A stretch of DNA of 64,000 nt from assembly GCF_037546065.1 (NCBI RefSeq), contig NZ_JAWMWG010000001.1:806001-870000 (forward strand), given 5' to 3'. Of this stretch, positions 7,491 through 15,257 are shown piece by piece. Origin of the DNA: Holzapfeliella saturejae (lineage in GTDB: Bacteria > Bacillota > Bacilli > Lactobacillales > Lactobacillaceae). A model generated the notes under the pieces. That model had not been told where the DNA came from. It ran no database searches and was given only the letters and a program-made list of their open reading frames with translations. Positions within the stretch are counted from its first letter, which is position 1. Every line of letters starts with the position of its first letter. Both the position numbers and the translations under genes were made by a program.

Positions 7491-8801
7491 ATGGCTACAC
7501 CAACTGTTGCAATTGTTGGTCGTCCTAATGTTGGAAAGTCAACGATTTTTAACCGAATCGTTAATGAAAGAATTTCTATCGTAGAAGATACACCAGGTGT
7601 TACGCGTGATAGAATCTATGCCCATGGTCAATGGCTTGGTCACCACTTTAACTTAATTGATACTGGTGGGATCGAACTAGGACCTGGCATGTTCCAGCAA
7701 GAAATTAGAGCTCAAGCAGAGATTGCGATTGAAGAAGCAGATGTTATTATCTTTATCGCTGATGTTAAGACTCATATGACTCATGATGACGAGACAATTG
7801 CCCAAATTTTATACAGAGCAGATAAGCCTGTAATCTTAGCAATTAATAAAGCTGATAACCCAGAACAAAGACAAGATATTTATGACTTTTATAGTCTAGG
7901 ATTAGGCGATCCTTACCCAATATCAGGTTCACAAGGAACAGGAATTGGGGACTTGTTAGACGAAGTTGTTAAAAAATTACCAAAAGACGAAGACCAAGAA
8001 GAAGATCAAAGCATTCGCTTTAGTTTAATCGGTCGTCCAAACGTTGGTAAATCTTCACTAGTTAACGCAATGCTAGGTGAAGAGCGTGTGATTGTTTCTG
8101 ATGTGGAAGGAACGACACGTGATGCGATTGATACTAAGTTCGTTGATGAATCAGGCCAAGAGTTTACAATGGTTGACACAGCCGGTATGCGTAAACGTGG
8201 ACGAGTTTATGAATCAACTGAAAAATATTCTGTGATGCGTGCAATGAGTGCGATTGACCGTTCTCAAGTTGTCCTTGTTGTCCTTGATGCTAGTCGTGGT
8301 ATTATCGAACAAGATAAACACGTTGCAGGATATGCTCATGAAGCTGGTCGAGGTGTGATTTTTGTCGTAAATAAATGGGATACTGTTGAAAAAGATACGC
8401 ATACCATGAAAGAATTTGAAGATAAAATTCGTCAGCAATTCCAGTATTTGGATTATGCACCGATTGTGTTTGTTTCAGCCAAAACAAAACAACGTCTAGC
8501 TAATTTACCTGACTTAATCAAACGTGTGAGTGTTAACCACAGTCAACGTATTCAATCATCTGTTTTAAACGATGTTTTATTAGATGCAACTCGTTTAACA
8601 CCAACACCTTTAGTTAAAGGTAAACGTTTAAGAGTCTACTACATGACACAAGTTTCAGCCAACCCACCAACATTTGTGATCTTTGTTAATGATCCCGAGT
8701 TATTGCACTTTTCATATAAACGTTTCTTAATCAATCAATTAAGAAAAACTTTTGATTTTGAAGGTTCACCAATTCATATTATTGCTCGTGCAAGGAAATA
8801 A
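7491..8801 (+). CDS. der: Ribosome biogenesis GTPase Der (EngA)
   Basis: A 436-residue protein with two tandem GTPase domains and a C-terminal KH-like domain, the architecture unique to Der/EngA, which assists 50S subunit maturation. The first G1 motif is GRPNVGKST (residues 10-18) with DTPGV and NKAD; the second is GRPNVGKSS (about 182-190) with DTAGM and NKWD. ATG 7491 is preceded by AAGGAG. It stands between terminated neighbours, so its own promoter must lie in the short gap after rpsA or transcription reads through. Confidence 0.96.
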   Translation: MATPTVAIVGRPNVGKSTIFNRIVNERISIVEDTPGVTRDRIYAHGQWLGHHFNLIDTGGIELGPGMFQQEIRAQAEIAIEEADVIIFIADVKTHMTHDDETIAQILYRADKPVILAINKADNPEQRQDIYDFYSLGLGDPYPISGSQGTGIGDLLDEVVKKLPKDEDQEEDQSIRFSLIGRPNVGKSSLVNAMLGEERVIVSDVEGTTRDAIDTKFVDESGQEFTMVDTAGMRKRGRVYESTEKYSVMRAMSAIDRSQVVLVVLDASRGIIEQDKHVAGYAHEAGRGVIFVVNKWDTVEKDTHTMKEFEDKIRQQFQYLDYAPIVFVSAKTKQRLANLPDLIKRVSVNHSQRIQSSVLNDVLLDATRLTPTPLVKGKRLRVYYMTQVSANPPTFVIFVNDPELLHFSYKRFLINQLRKTFDFEGSPIHIIARARK

Positions 8802-8889
8802 ATTTGAAAAAAACCTTGTCGCCAAGCCTTTTCTATGATAATTTTAAGGTTAGGAATGGTGAGTGGTAGTCTTCATTGTTTCCAATTTT

Positions 8890-8929
8890 TAACGAATTTC
8901 GTTAGGAATTATATCATTGGGTATATAAT
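8890..8929 (+). promoter_or_regulatory. hup promoter region with a 15-base palindrome
   Basis: A consensus -10 TATAAT lies at 8924-8929, 35 bases before the HU start. No good -35 is seen at the right distance (GTTAGG at 8901-8906). Instead the -35 zone is overlapped by the perfect inverted repeat TAACGAA-T-TTCGTTA (8890-8904), which could be an operator for an unidentified regulator. Confidence 0.5.
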
Positions 8930-8963
8930 ACATATTCCAATTATTTAGGAGGTGAAATCTAAG

Positions 8964-9239
8964 ATGGCAAATAAAGCTGAATTAATTTCAAGTGTTGCAG
9001 AAAAAGCTAACATTACTAAAAAAGAAGCTACAACAGCTGTTGACGCAGTTTTCAACTCAATCGTAGAAGACCTTTCTAAAGAAGAAAAAGTTCAATTGAT
9101 TGGCTTTGGAACTTTTGAAGTTCGTACTCGCTCTGCACGTAAGGGTCGTAACCCTCAAACAGGTGAAGAAATTACAATTCCAGAAAGCAAAGTACCTGCA
9201 TTCAAACCAGGTAAAGCTTTAAAGGATGCTGTTAAATAA
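8964..9239 (+). CDS. hup: DNA-binding protein HU
   Basis: A 91-residue histone-like HU protein that bends and compacts DNA as a dimer. The start MANKAELI at ATG 8964 is preceded by AGGAGGTGA; the GTG at 8952 lies inside that ribosome-binding site. The beta-arm carries GFGTFEVRTRSARKGRNPQT and the tip proline of IPESKVPAFKPGKAL. Length and sequence are normal. It is monocistronic, bounded by its own promoter and terminator. Confidence 0.97.
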   Translation: MANKAELISSVAEKANITKKEATTAVDAVFNSIVEDLSKEEKVQLIGFGTFEVRTRSARKGRNPQTGEEITIPESKVPAFKPGKALKDAVK

Positions 9240-9253
9240 GACATTATTTAACT

Positions 9254-9290
9254 AAAAAAGAGGGAATACTTTTAAGTATCCCTCTTTTTG
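9254..9290 (+). terminator. Terminator after hup
   Basis: AAAAAGAGGGA...TCCCTCTTTTT with an inner ATACTT/AAGTAT extension, followed by Ts. Confidence 0.92.
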
Positions 9291-9316
9291 TTTTTCCATT
9301 AAAAAGGAGGACACAA

Positions 9317-10576
9317 ATGTCATATTCAGAACAAGTGTTACACAATTTAAGCGACAATAATTTAGAAGAAGCACAAACAAACTTGAAATATGCTTTTAAA
9401 GAAGATGATAGTGAAACTCTAAGTAGTTTGGCAGAAGAACTTTATGCCATGGGTTTCACTGATCAAAGTCAACAAGTTTATCGCTTTTTGATTAAACAAC
9501 ATCCAAAAGAAGATATTTTCAAAGTCTTTTTAGGTGAATTATTACTCAATGAAAATCAGGAAACAGAAGGCTTAAGTTATTTATATGAAATCACAGAAGA
9601 ATCAGATGCTTATTTGCAAGCACTGCTTGTTCTAGCGGATTATTACCAAACTGAAGGTGTATTTGAAGCAGCTGAACAAAAATTGAAAGAGGCTCATCAA
9701 ATTGACCCAGAAGAGCCTGTTATCATCTTTGGCTTGGCTGAACTTTATTATTCAATGGGACAGTTCCAACCAGCATCAGAATATTATAGTTTGTTACTTG
9801 ATGGTGGCGAAAATTATATTGCAAATACCAATATTCAAAAACGTTTAGGACTCGCTTTAGCTAAAATGGGTGATTATGAAGAAGCCTTGAATGAGTTAAA
9901 AGAGTTAAATGATTTAGAAAAAGATACTGAGGTTAACTATCAGTTAGGATTGTTGTCATTGCAAGTCAACGATGACAAACAGGCTGAAAATTACTTAATG
10001 GCTGTTGTCGATGAGATGCCCGATTATATTAGTGCCTATGCACCTTTAGCTATGGCACAACAACATTTAGGCAAAAATGAAGAAGCTCTAAACACAGCAC
10101 AAGCTGGTTTATCTTACACTGAATTTGATGAGGCTCTATATCAAATTGCTGGGGAAGCCGCACTTTACCTCAAACAGTTTGATACTGCTCAAAAAATCTT
10201 TGAAAAAGGACTGGCTATCAATGAAGATAGCCAAGTACTAAAGGCAGGCCTAAGTCAAACTTATCTACGACAAAAAAGCTATCAAGCAGAAATTGACTTT
10301 TTAACACAGTTAGATGAAGATCAACTTACGCCACAAATGAACTGGGATTTAGCAAAAGCTTATCAAGAAACAGAGCAATTTGAACAAGCTAAAGCACAGT
10401 ACTTATTGGCTTATCGTGCATTTTCAACAGATACTGATTTCTTGAAGCAAATGCTTGAGTTTGCCCAAGAATTAGCAGATCGAGAACTACAAATCTTGTT
10501 AATGCAACAATATTTAAAAGTGAATCCTGATGATTTACAGATGCAAAACGATCTAGACGATTTGCAAAATAGATAA
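9317..10576 (+). CDS. Tetratricopeptide-repeat protein
   Basis: A 419-residue soluble acidic protein built almost entirely of TPR-like helix pairs; repeats are clearest at LKEAHQIDPEEPVIIFGLAE, RLGLALAKMGDYEEALNELK, PLAMAQQHLGKNEEALNTAQ and DLAKAYQETEQFEQAKAQYL. No signal peptide, membrane segment or enzyme domain is seen. A TPR protein beside hup is common in Enterococcaceae; the family resembles Bacillus YpiA. TPRs mediate protein-protein contacts, but the partner is unknown. ATG 9317 follows AAGGAGG. The gene has a terminator on each side and is likely transcribed alone. Confidence 0.88.
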   Translation: MSYSEQVLHNLSDNNLEEAQTNLKYAFKEDDSETLSSLAEELYAMGFTDQSQQVYRFLIKQHPKEDIFKVFLGELLLNENQETEGLSYLYEITEESDAYLQALLVLADYYQTEGVFEAAEQKLKEAHQIDPEEPVIIFGLAELYYSMGQFQPASEYYSLLLDGGENYIANTNIQKRLGLALAKMGDYEEALNELKELNDLEKDTEVNYQLGLLSLQVNDDKQAENYLMAVVDEMPDYISAYAPLAMAQQHLGKNEEALNTAQAGLSYTEFDEALYQIAGEAALYLKQFDTAQKIFEKGLAINEDSQVLKAGLSQTYLRQKSYQAEIDFLTQLDEDQLTPQMNWDLAKAYQETEQFEQAKAQYLLAYRAFSTDTDFLKQMLEFAQELADRELQILLMQQYLKVNPDDLQMQNDLDDLQNR

Positions 10577-10581
10577 TTAAT

Positions 10582-10614
10582 AAAACGTCCTTTACTTGGT
10601 AAAGGACGTTTTTT
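10582..10614 (+). terminator. Terminator after the TPR gene
   Basis: AACGTCCTTTAC, loop TTG, GTAAAGGACGTT, then Ts. Confidence 0.93.
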
Positions 10615-10629
10615 GTATTCCAAAAGTTA

Positions 10630-10657
10630 TTGACAAAAAATAAGCATATGATATTAT
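10630..10657 (+). promoter_or_regulatory. Promoter of the AdcA/ZinT-like gene
   Basis: TTGACA (10630-10635), 16-base spacer, TATTAT (10652-10657). The predicted transcription start, near 10664, falls at the edge of the adjacent palindrome. Confidence 0.7.
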
Positions 10658-10662
10658 TAAAA

Positions 10663-10689
10663 TCTAAATGATAATAATTATCATTTAGA
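10663..10689 (+). promoter_or_regulatory. 27-bp perfect palindrome with Fur-type 7-1-7 core
   Basis: Arms TCTAAATGATAAT (10663-10675) and ATTATCATTTAGA (10677-10689) are exact reverse complements around a single central A. The core TGATAAT-A-ATTATCA is the 7-1-7 consensus of the Bacillus Fur box. Zur boxes of this group read TCGTAAT and PerR boxes TTATAAT, so the match favours Fur. It covers the predicted transcription start, a position suited to repression by a metal-loaded Fur-family protein. Confidence 0.8.
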
Positions 10690-10716
10690 AAAAATAAGAT
10701 TGGAAAGAGCGTATTA

Positions 10717-12183
10717 ATGAAAAAAATACACCTGTTAATTATTGGATTAGTAGCTTTACTTGGATTTGGGGCCTATTTGACTGAAAAAGGAAAAAATCAT
10801 CAGTCACTTGATGTTGTTGCAACGAACTATGCCGTTTTGGAATTTGCTAAAAACATTGCTGGAGCAGAAGCAACCGTGACATTAGTTTCAGAACAAGATC
10901 AAGAAAAAGCTAAACAAGCTGATGTTTTGATTTATCAACATGAAAGTTCTGACGATTGGGTCACAAAAGCTCAAAAAAATTGGGGAAATCAATCACCTAA
11001 ACTAGTTTCTGGTACCAAAGATACTGTACTACTACCAGCTGCTCATGATGAACACAGTCATAGTCATAGCCATGGAGAGGAAGAAGAGCATACTCATGAA
11101 TTAGATGACACAACTTATCTATCACCGCAAAGAGCGATGACAGAAGTTACGAAAATTAAAGAACAGTTAATAGCTTATTATCCAGACAAAGCCGATGTCT
11201 TTGAAAAGAACGCATCAAACTATCTGGAACAGTTGAAACAATTAGATGCTGATTACAGTAATGCCTTTAGCAAAGCTTCACAAAAGAGTTTTGTTACACA
11301 AAATGATAGCTTTACTTACTTGGCACTTGATTATGGATTGAAGCAAATTAAATTGACAGATATTTATCCTAATGTTAAACCCTCAGCTAGTCGTTTAGCT
11401 GAACTTAAAACTTATGTTGCCAAAAATCATATTCCATATATTTATTTTGACCAACTAATAGATAACGACTTTAATCAAACATTAGTGAACAAAGCAAATG
11501 TACAAGCAGCATTTTTAAATCCGCTAATACAAGCTAGTTCTAAGGATTATTTGACATTGATGAAGGAAAACCTGTTAGCTTTACAAAAAACTACAGAGAC
11601 AGCAGGGGATGCCTTTAAACCAGAACATGAAGAAGCACCAGTTCAAACTGTTGCGCAGGGTTACTTTAAAGATGAAGCCGTAAAAGACAGAACCTTAAGT
11701 GATTATGCAGGTGACTTTCAATCTGTTTATCCTTACTTACAAGACGGTACATTAGATCCTGTGTTTGATTATAAATCTAAATTAAATCAAACGATGTCAG
11801 CTGCAGAATATAAAGACTATTATACAGTTGGCTACAAGACAGATGTTGATCATCTGCTAATAACAGGTGATACAATGACATTTATAGTGGGTGACAATCG
11901 TTACCAATACCACTATCAATATGATGGTTATCAAATTTTGAACTATAAAAAAGGAAACCGTGGTGTGCGTTTTATGTTCAAAACAGATGATCCAAATGCT
12001 GGTCGCTTTAAGTATGTTCAATTTAGTGATCATGCTATTGTCCCTCAACAGGCCGAACATTTCCACATTTATTTTGGTGGAGAAAGCCAAGCAAAATTAC
12101 TAGAAGAATTAGATAACTGGCCAACTTACTATCATAGCGATTTATCAGGACTTGAAGTTGCTCAAGAAATGGTAGCTCATTAA
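10717..12183 (+). CDS. AdcA-like protein with degenerate ZnuA domain and intact ZinT domain
   Basis: A 488-residue protein colinear with streptococcal/enterococcal AdcA: ZnuA-like domain (about 30-295), His-rich loop (110-127, HDEHSHSHSHG and neighbours), then ZinT/YodA domain (about 310-488). The ZinT metal histidines are present (H439 in SDHAI, H448 and H450 in EHFHIYFGG). In the ZnuA-like part the segment with the first zinc His (TEPHEYEP in AdcA) is deleted near residue 57, the DPHVWLSP motif is DDTTYLSP, the TQHAAF motif is TQNDSF, and the acidic ligand region FEEN reads FDQL. The protein contains no cysteine, so it lacks a lipobox and is anchored by, or cleaved after, an N-terminal hydrophobic segment. 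No adcB/adcC genes adjoin. It probably binds zinc or another divalent metal at the surface rather than delivering it in the classical AdcA way; this is an inference. Confidence 0.85.
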   Translation: MKKIHLLIIGLVALLGFGAYLTEKGKNHQSLDVVATNYAVLEFAKNIAGAEATVTLVSEQDQEKAKQADVLIYQHESSDDWVTKAQKNWGNQSPKLVSGTKDTVLLPAAHDEHSHSHSHGEEEEHTHELDDTTYLSPQRAMTEVTKIKEQLIAYYPDKADVFEKNASNYLEQLKQLDADYSNAFSKASQKSFVTQNDSFTYLALDYGLKQIKLTDIYPNVKPSASRLAELKTYVAKNHIPYIYFDQLIDNDFNQTLVNKANVQAAFLNPLIQASSKDYLTLMKENLLALQKTTETAGDAFKPEHEEAPVQTVAQGYFKDEAVKDRTLSDYAGDFQSVYPYLQDGTLDPVFDYKSKLNQTMSAAEYKDYYTVGYKTDVDHLLITGDTMTFIVGDNRYQYHYQYDGYQILNYKKGNRGVRFMFKTDDPNAGRFKYVQFSDHAIVPQQAEHFHIYFGGESQAKLLEELDNWPTYYHSDLSGLEVAQEMVAH

Positions 12184-12189
12184 CCAAAT

Positions 12190-12224
12190 AAAAAAGACTT
12201 AACAGTTATTGTTAAGTCTTTTTT
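12190..12224 (+). terminator. Terminator after the AdcA/ZinT-like gene
   Basis: AAAAAAGACTTAACA, loop GTTAT, TGTTAAGTCTTTTTT. Confidence 0.93.
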
Positions 12225-12284
12225 GTTATCAAGATTTAGTTTTGGTATGATGAACAGTAATTGACGATTAAACACGGAGGATAT

Positions 12285-12491
12285 ATGGATAAAGTACTTG
12301 AAAATTTAATTGGAAAACATTGTTTAATTTCAACGTTGCAAATGACGTACGTAGGGGAAGTGATGGCAGTAGAAAATGGTGTCGTAACAATACAATCTCA
12401 TAAGTTAGAGCAATTTATTAATATTCAATATATTATTGGTGTTCATCAGACTCCAATTAAATCTCAAAAGAAAAAAGGATTTTTCTCATAA
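12285..12491 (+). CDS. Small conserved hypothetical protein, paralogue of 12843-13058
   Basis: A 68-residue soluble protein starting at ATG 12285 after CGGAGG. I do not recognise the family. It aligns along its whole length with the product of 12843-13058: GKHCLISTLQMTYVGEVMAV here against GQRCIISTIRQDYVGEIAEV, then FINIQYIIGV against FINLNYIVSV, and a Lys-rich tail in both. The alternating hydrophobic pattern suggests a small beta-barrel (SH3- or Sm-like), which is speculation. Its promoter looks like an extended -10 (TTTTGGTATGAT) at about 12241-12251. Confidence 0.75.
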   Translation: MDKVLENLIGKHCLISTLQMTYVGEVMAVENGVVTIQSHKLEQFINIQYIIGVHQTPIKSQKKKGFFS

Positions 12492-12503
12492 AAATCCTTT
12501 TTG
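12473..12503. terminator. Bidirectional terminator overlapping the end of the small gene
   Basis: AAAAAGGATTTTT, loop CTCAT, AAAAATCCTTTTT. It includes the stop codon of the plus-strand gene and serves the convergent minus-strand gene at 12508 too. Confidence 0.85.
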
Positions 12504-12507
12504 TGTT

Positions 12508-12705
12508 TTAAGAACGGTGTCGCATAAAATAGTAGGTAATTAAATAAATAGCCAAAACAATCAAACAAAAGATAACCCAAACGGATAAAGAGGCTGCTTT
12601 CACTGATAAGGTATTTGTCACGCCACTACCGTCAACTCCTCTAAACCAAAGAAAAAGCGAAACAATCACAAAGATGACTGAAAAAACATAACCCAAAATT
12701 TTCAT
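12508..12705 (-). CDS. Small two-helix membrane protein, unknown
   Basis: A 65-residue protein with two transmembrane helices (about residues 3-22, ILGYVFSVIFVIVSLFLWF, and 40-60, SVWVIFCLIVLAIYLITYYF) joined by a short outside loop. No family is recognised. ATG at 12705 is preceded on the minus strand by AGGAGG, and a TTGACA about 45 bases upstream may be its -35. It lies between two paralogous plus-strand genes. Confidence 0.7.
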   Translation of the reverse strand: MKILGYVFSVIFVIVSLFLWFRGVDGSGVTNTLSVKAASLSVWVIFCLIVLAIYLITYYFMRHRS

Positions 12706-12781
12706 TTTCTAACCTCCTAAAATAAGTTAAGTTTATCCTAAACCTGGCTGTGTCAAAAAACAAATTATCGGTTCTTTTTGG

Positions 12782-12799
12782 TATACTGTATCCTATAAT
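12782..12799 (+). promoter_or_regulatory. Promoter -10 candidates for the 12843 gene
   Basis: An extended -10 TGG-TATACT (TATACT at 12782-12787) resembles the TGG-TATGAT before the paralogue at 12285; a second perfect TATAAT follows at 12794-12799. No clear -35 is visible. Confidence 0.4.
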
Positions 12800-12842
12800 G
12801 CTTGCTGTATTTTTGAGTAAGCTAAACAAGGAGGAGATTATA

Positions 12843-13058
12843 ATGAAAGAATCAATTGAAAGATTAGTGGGACAACGTTGTATTATTTCAACAATTAGAC
12901 AAGATTATGTTGGTGAAATTGCTGAAGTAAAATCGGATAGTTTGACTTTGAAAAAGAAAAACTATGACTTATTCATTAACTTAAACTATATTGTGAGTGT
13001 ACGACCACTGCCCACTAACAAAAAAGGTAAAAAGAAACTATTCTATACAACATCTTAA
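12843..13058 (+). CDS. Small conserved hypothetical protein, paralogue of 12285-12491
   Basis: A 71-residue protein starting at ATG 12843 after AAGGAGGAG. It shares its full length with the small protein 350 bases upstream (conserved IG/VG-x-C-I-I-S-T, YVGEI, FIN-x-x-YI-V) and a basic C-terminal tail (TNKKGKKKLFYTTS). No signal peptide or membrane helix. The family is unknown to me. The following gene starts 22 bases downstream, so it may head an operon with the 13080 and 13695 genes. Confidence 0.75.
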   Translation: MKESIERLVGQRCIISTIRQDYVGEIAEVKSDSLTLKKKNYDLFINLNYIVSVRPLPTNKKGKKKLFYTTS

Positions 13059-13079
13059 AGTGATGAGTTAGGGGACTTT

Positions 13080-13691
13080 ATGGCACTACCAAGTAATTAC
13101 TATAGAAAAAAACTAAGAGGCTTACGTCGTATCTGGAAAAAGGAGTTAAGGTATCTGAATGAGCTTGCAGATGAAAGTGATAATGACATTGAGATTCCAG
13201 CACCCTTGATAATTCCCTTCACAGGAAAAACAAGAAAATTTAAACAAAAGTATCGAAACGAATGATTTCACGAATTAATCCGTATTCTTGACCAAAAAAT
13301 TAATAAGCAAGACGGACGATACTATTTATTATTTTATCCGTATGAAGAGTTGCATCCTTCATCAGCTAATATTTTAATCTATGATAGTATTGATGAAGTT
13401 AGAACATATTTTAGAAAAAGCAACATGAAAAATCATGAAAAATATAGAAGCCCACACTATGATTTAAAAAATTTCACTATAAAATCTGAAAGAATTCCTA
13501 GTGAATATAAAATTCCAAATACAAAAACAGAATTACACTCATTATATTGTGACTAAGAAGAATTTGACAATAATGGCAATAAAATACCTGCATCTATGCA
13601 GGAGGGATTAGAAACCGTTATATTAATTTCGAATTCTGAGATTATAAACATTGCAAAAGACGAGTTAGCTTATGTGGAAGAAAGAGGTTAG
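13080..13691 (+). pseudogene. Decayed tandem copy of the 13695 gene (two in-frame stops)
   Basis: Read in one frame from ATG 13080 to TAG 13691, this encodes about 203 residues closely related to the intact 201-residue neighbour, interrupted by TGA at 13263-13265 (where the neighbour has Leu in KYRKELFDEF) and TAA at 13554-13556 (after LYCD, where the neighbour has LYCEW). Shared blocks include KKLRGLRRIW, IPFTGKTRKFKQKYR, SANILIYDSIDEVRTYF and ISNSEIINIAKDELAY. No frameshift is needed to align the copies, so decay is recent. A 61-residue N-terminal fragment could still be made. Function unknown. Confidence 0.8.
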
Positions 13692-13694
13692 CTT

Positions 13695-14300
13695 ATGGCA
13701 AGAAGTAAACGCGGATTATATTATTATACAAAAAAATTGCGAGGGCTAAGACGTATTTGGAGAACTTCGAAGCGATGGATGCACTATTATGCTGAACATA
13801 GTGATGATTATGATGAAATTCCTGGTCCAGGAGTAATTCCTTATACAGGGAAAACAAGAAAATTCAAACAAAAGTATCGAAAAGAGTTATTTGATGAATT
13901 TATTGATATACTCAACACGAAAATTAGCTCTTATGATAATAGATTTTATTTGCTATTTTATGGACTTGGATCGGTATCAACAACATCTATTTTGATTTTT
14001 GATGATATCAATGAGGTATATGATTATTTTCATAGTAGTAATGAAAATAATCATATCGAGTATATTAACCAAGACTTAAATATTACGAGCACTCCTATTA
14101 TATCGGAAGATATTCCTAAACCTTACAATGTTTCTAACTACACTAACTTAAATACATTGTATTGCGAGTGGCATCACTTTGACCCATCAGGAAATCTTGA
14201 TCTTAGTCAAGAGTCACAAAAAACGCCGAACACAATTATTTTAGTCTCAAATTCTGAAGTTATAGACATTGCAAAAAAAGAGTTGGCTTATTCAAGATAA
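13695..14300 (+). CDS. Hypothetical protein, intact member of a tandem pair
   Basis: A 201-residue soluble protein with a strongly basic N-terminus (KKLRGLRRIWRTSKRWMHYY), a central basic motif GKTRKFKQKYRKELFDEFID and a mixed alpha/beta remainder (SILIFDDINEVYDYF, NTIILVSNSEVIDIAKKELA). I do not recognise the family. ATG 13695 follows AAAGAGG and lies 4 bases after the end of the decayed copy. The arrangement of duplicated small genes with one decayed copy is typical of rapidly turning-over accessory loci. Confidence 0.75.
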   Translation: MARSKRGLYYYTKKLRGLRRIWRTSKRWMHYYAEHSDDYDEIPGPGVIPYTGKTRKFKQKYRKELFDEFIDILNTKISSYDNRFYLLFYGLGSVSTTSILIFDDINEVYDYFHSSNENNHIEYINQDLNITSTPIISEDIPKPYNVSNYTNLNTLYCEWHHFDPSGNLDLSQESQKTPNTIILVSNSEVIDIAKKELAYSR

Positions 14301-14312
14301 CTTAACAGACAA

Positions 14313-14347
14313 AATACCCCCCAGAAAAATCTGGAGGGTATTGTTTT
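14313..14347. terminator. Terminator between convergent 13695 gene and ABC permease gene
   Basis: AATACCCCCCAGA, loop AAAA, TCTGGAGGGTATT, followed by TGTTTTTG on the plus strand. Confidence 0.85.
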
Positions 14348-14357
14348 TGATAACCGC

Positions 14358-15257
14358 TTATTTATTAAATGCTAAAATGATTGATTCTTTAAAAGAGAAT
14401 TTTTTATTAGTTGTTAAGAAGTATTGATAGAGTTTAATCGTCAATTTATATAAGATTATGATGTAAATAATACTAATAAATAAGCTAGCTAATAGTGGCA
14501 TTGTCACACCATTCAAAGAATAGTTAATTAGTAAAAATAAGGGAGAAAATAATGGGACGAACATTCCCAATGAACTAATAAGATTTAGCTGATTAGTTGC
14601 CATGGGTACTATTAGAATAAATAGCGTGATAAACAAGGGTAATAAGACAATAAGGGCATTCGTTGTTGATTCTTGAACTTTATTGATTCTCCCCGATACA
14701 AGAATAGTAAATAAGATAAGCGTCATTACTTCGATAACAAGGCTTAATATAAGAGGTGCCAGAGAACTAGCAGGGGTGCTGTTAGTAATTTTTGATAAGT
14801 AAGTAAAAAGATGTACGCCTTGACCGTTTAATAAGTCTAGGGTTAATAAACTGCTTGTGAGACATAATATAAGATTAACTAATGAGATGAGTGCTAACGC
14901 AAAAGCAGAGAATACTTTACCTAAAACATACTCTTTTTCAGTAATTAAAGGAATAATTTGGGAGATAACATTATTATCTTTTTCAGCAACAATACTTTGC
15001 ATCGTTCCTGACAAAACGCTAAATAAAATGAAAACAATAAACATAAAAATCAGTTTAACAGTCCCCAATGTTAGTGTTGGTGCTGGCCGGTTAGTCGTCA
15101 AAGTATCACTAATATTGAAATGGGACAAATGGCCATAAATGCCAATTCCGATTCCAATTAAAATCATAAAAAAAAGTCCCATAATAATCATTGACTTTGT
15201 CATTAATGTTTTGACTGCTATTTTTGTGTAAGGATTTATTAATTTTGAATTATGCAT
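14358..15257 (-). CDS. ABC transporter permease (NatB/ABC-2 type)
   Basis: About 299 residues with six hydrophobic segments: one near the N-terminus (IIMGLFFMILIGIGIGIYG), a long extracellular loop, then a cluster of five (KLIFMFIVFILFSVLSGTMQ, and so on). The cytoplasmic stretch SIVAEKDNNVISQIIPLITEKEYVLGKV is typical of ABC-2 permeases, where an E-K-E-coupling helix follows the second segment. The start is ATG at 15257, preceded by GGAGAT and overlapping the ATPase stop by 8 bases; an ATG at 15272 is in frame but forms part of that ribosome-binding site. It forms an exporter with the upstream ATPase; substrate unknown (drug, sodium or peptide are possible in this family). Confidence 0.85.
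   Translation of the reverse strand: MHNSKLINPYTKIAVKTLMTKSMIIMGLFFMILIGIGIGIYGHLSHFNISDTLTTNRPAPTLTLGTVKLIFMFIVFILFSVLSGTMQSIVAEKDNNVISQIIPLITEKEYVLGKVFSAFALALISLVNLILCLTSSLLTLDLLNGQGVHLFTYLSKITNSTPASSLAPLILSLVIEVMTLILFTILVSGRINKVQESTTNALIVLLPLFITLFILIVPMATNQLNLISSLGMFVPLFSPLFLLINYSLNGVTMPLLASLFISIIYIIILYKLTIKLYQYFLTTNKKFSFKESIILAFNK

Noticed and set aside
8806..8885. Stem AACCTT/AAGGTT upstream of hup as a small RNA gene
   Set aside because: Only six base pairs around a long loop, without a promoter or terminator for it.
13263..13265. In-frame TGA as a recoded (selenocysteine or read-through) codon
   Set aside because: A second stop (TAA) follows in the same copy, the neighbour has Leu at this point, and no selenocysteine-insertion-like structure is apparent. 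Simple decay is the better explanation.
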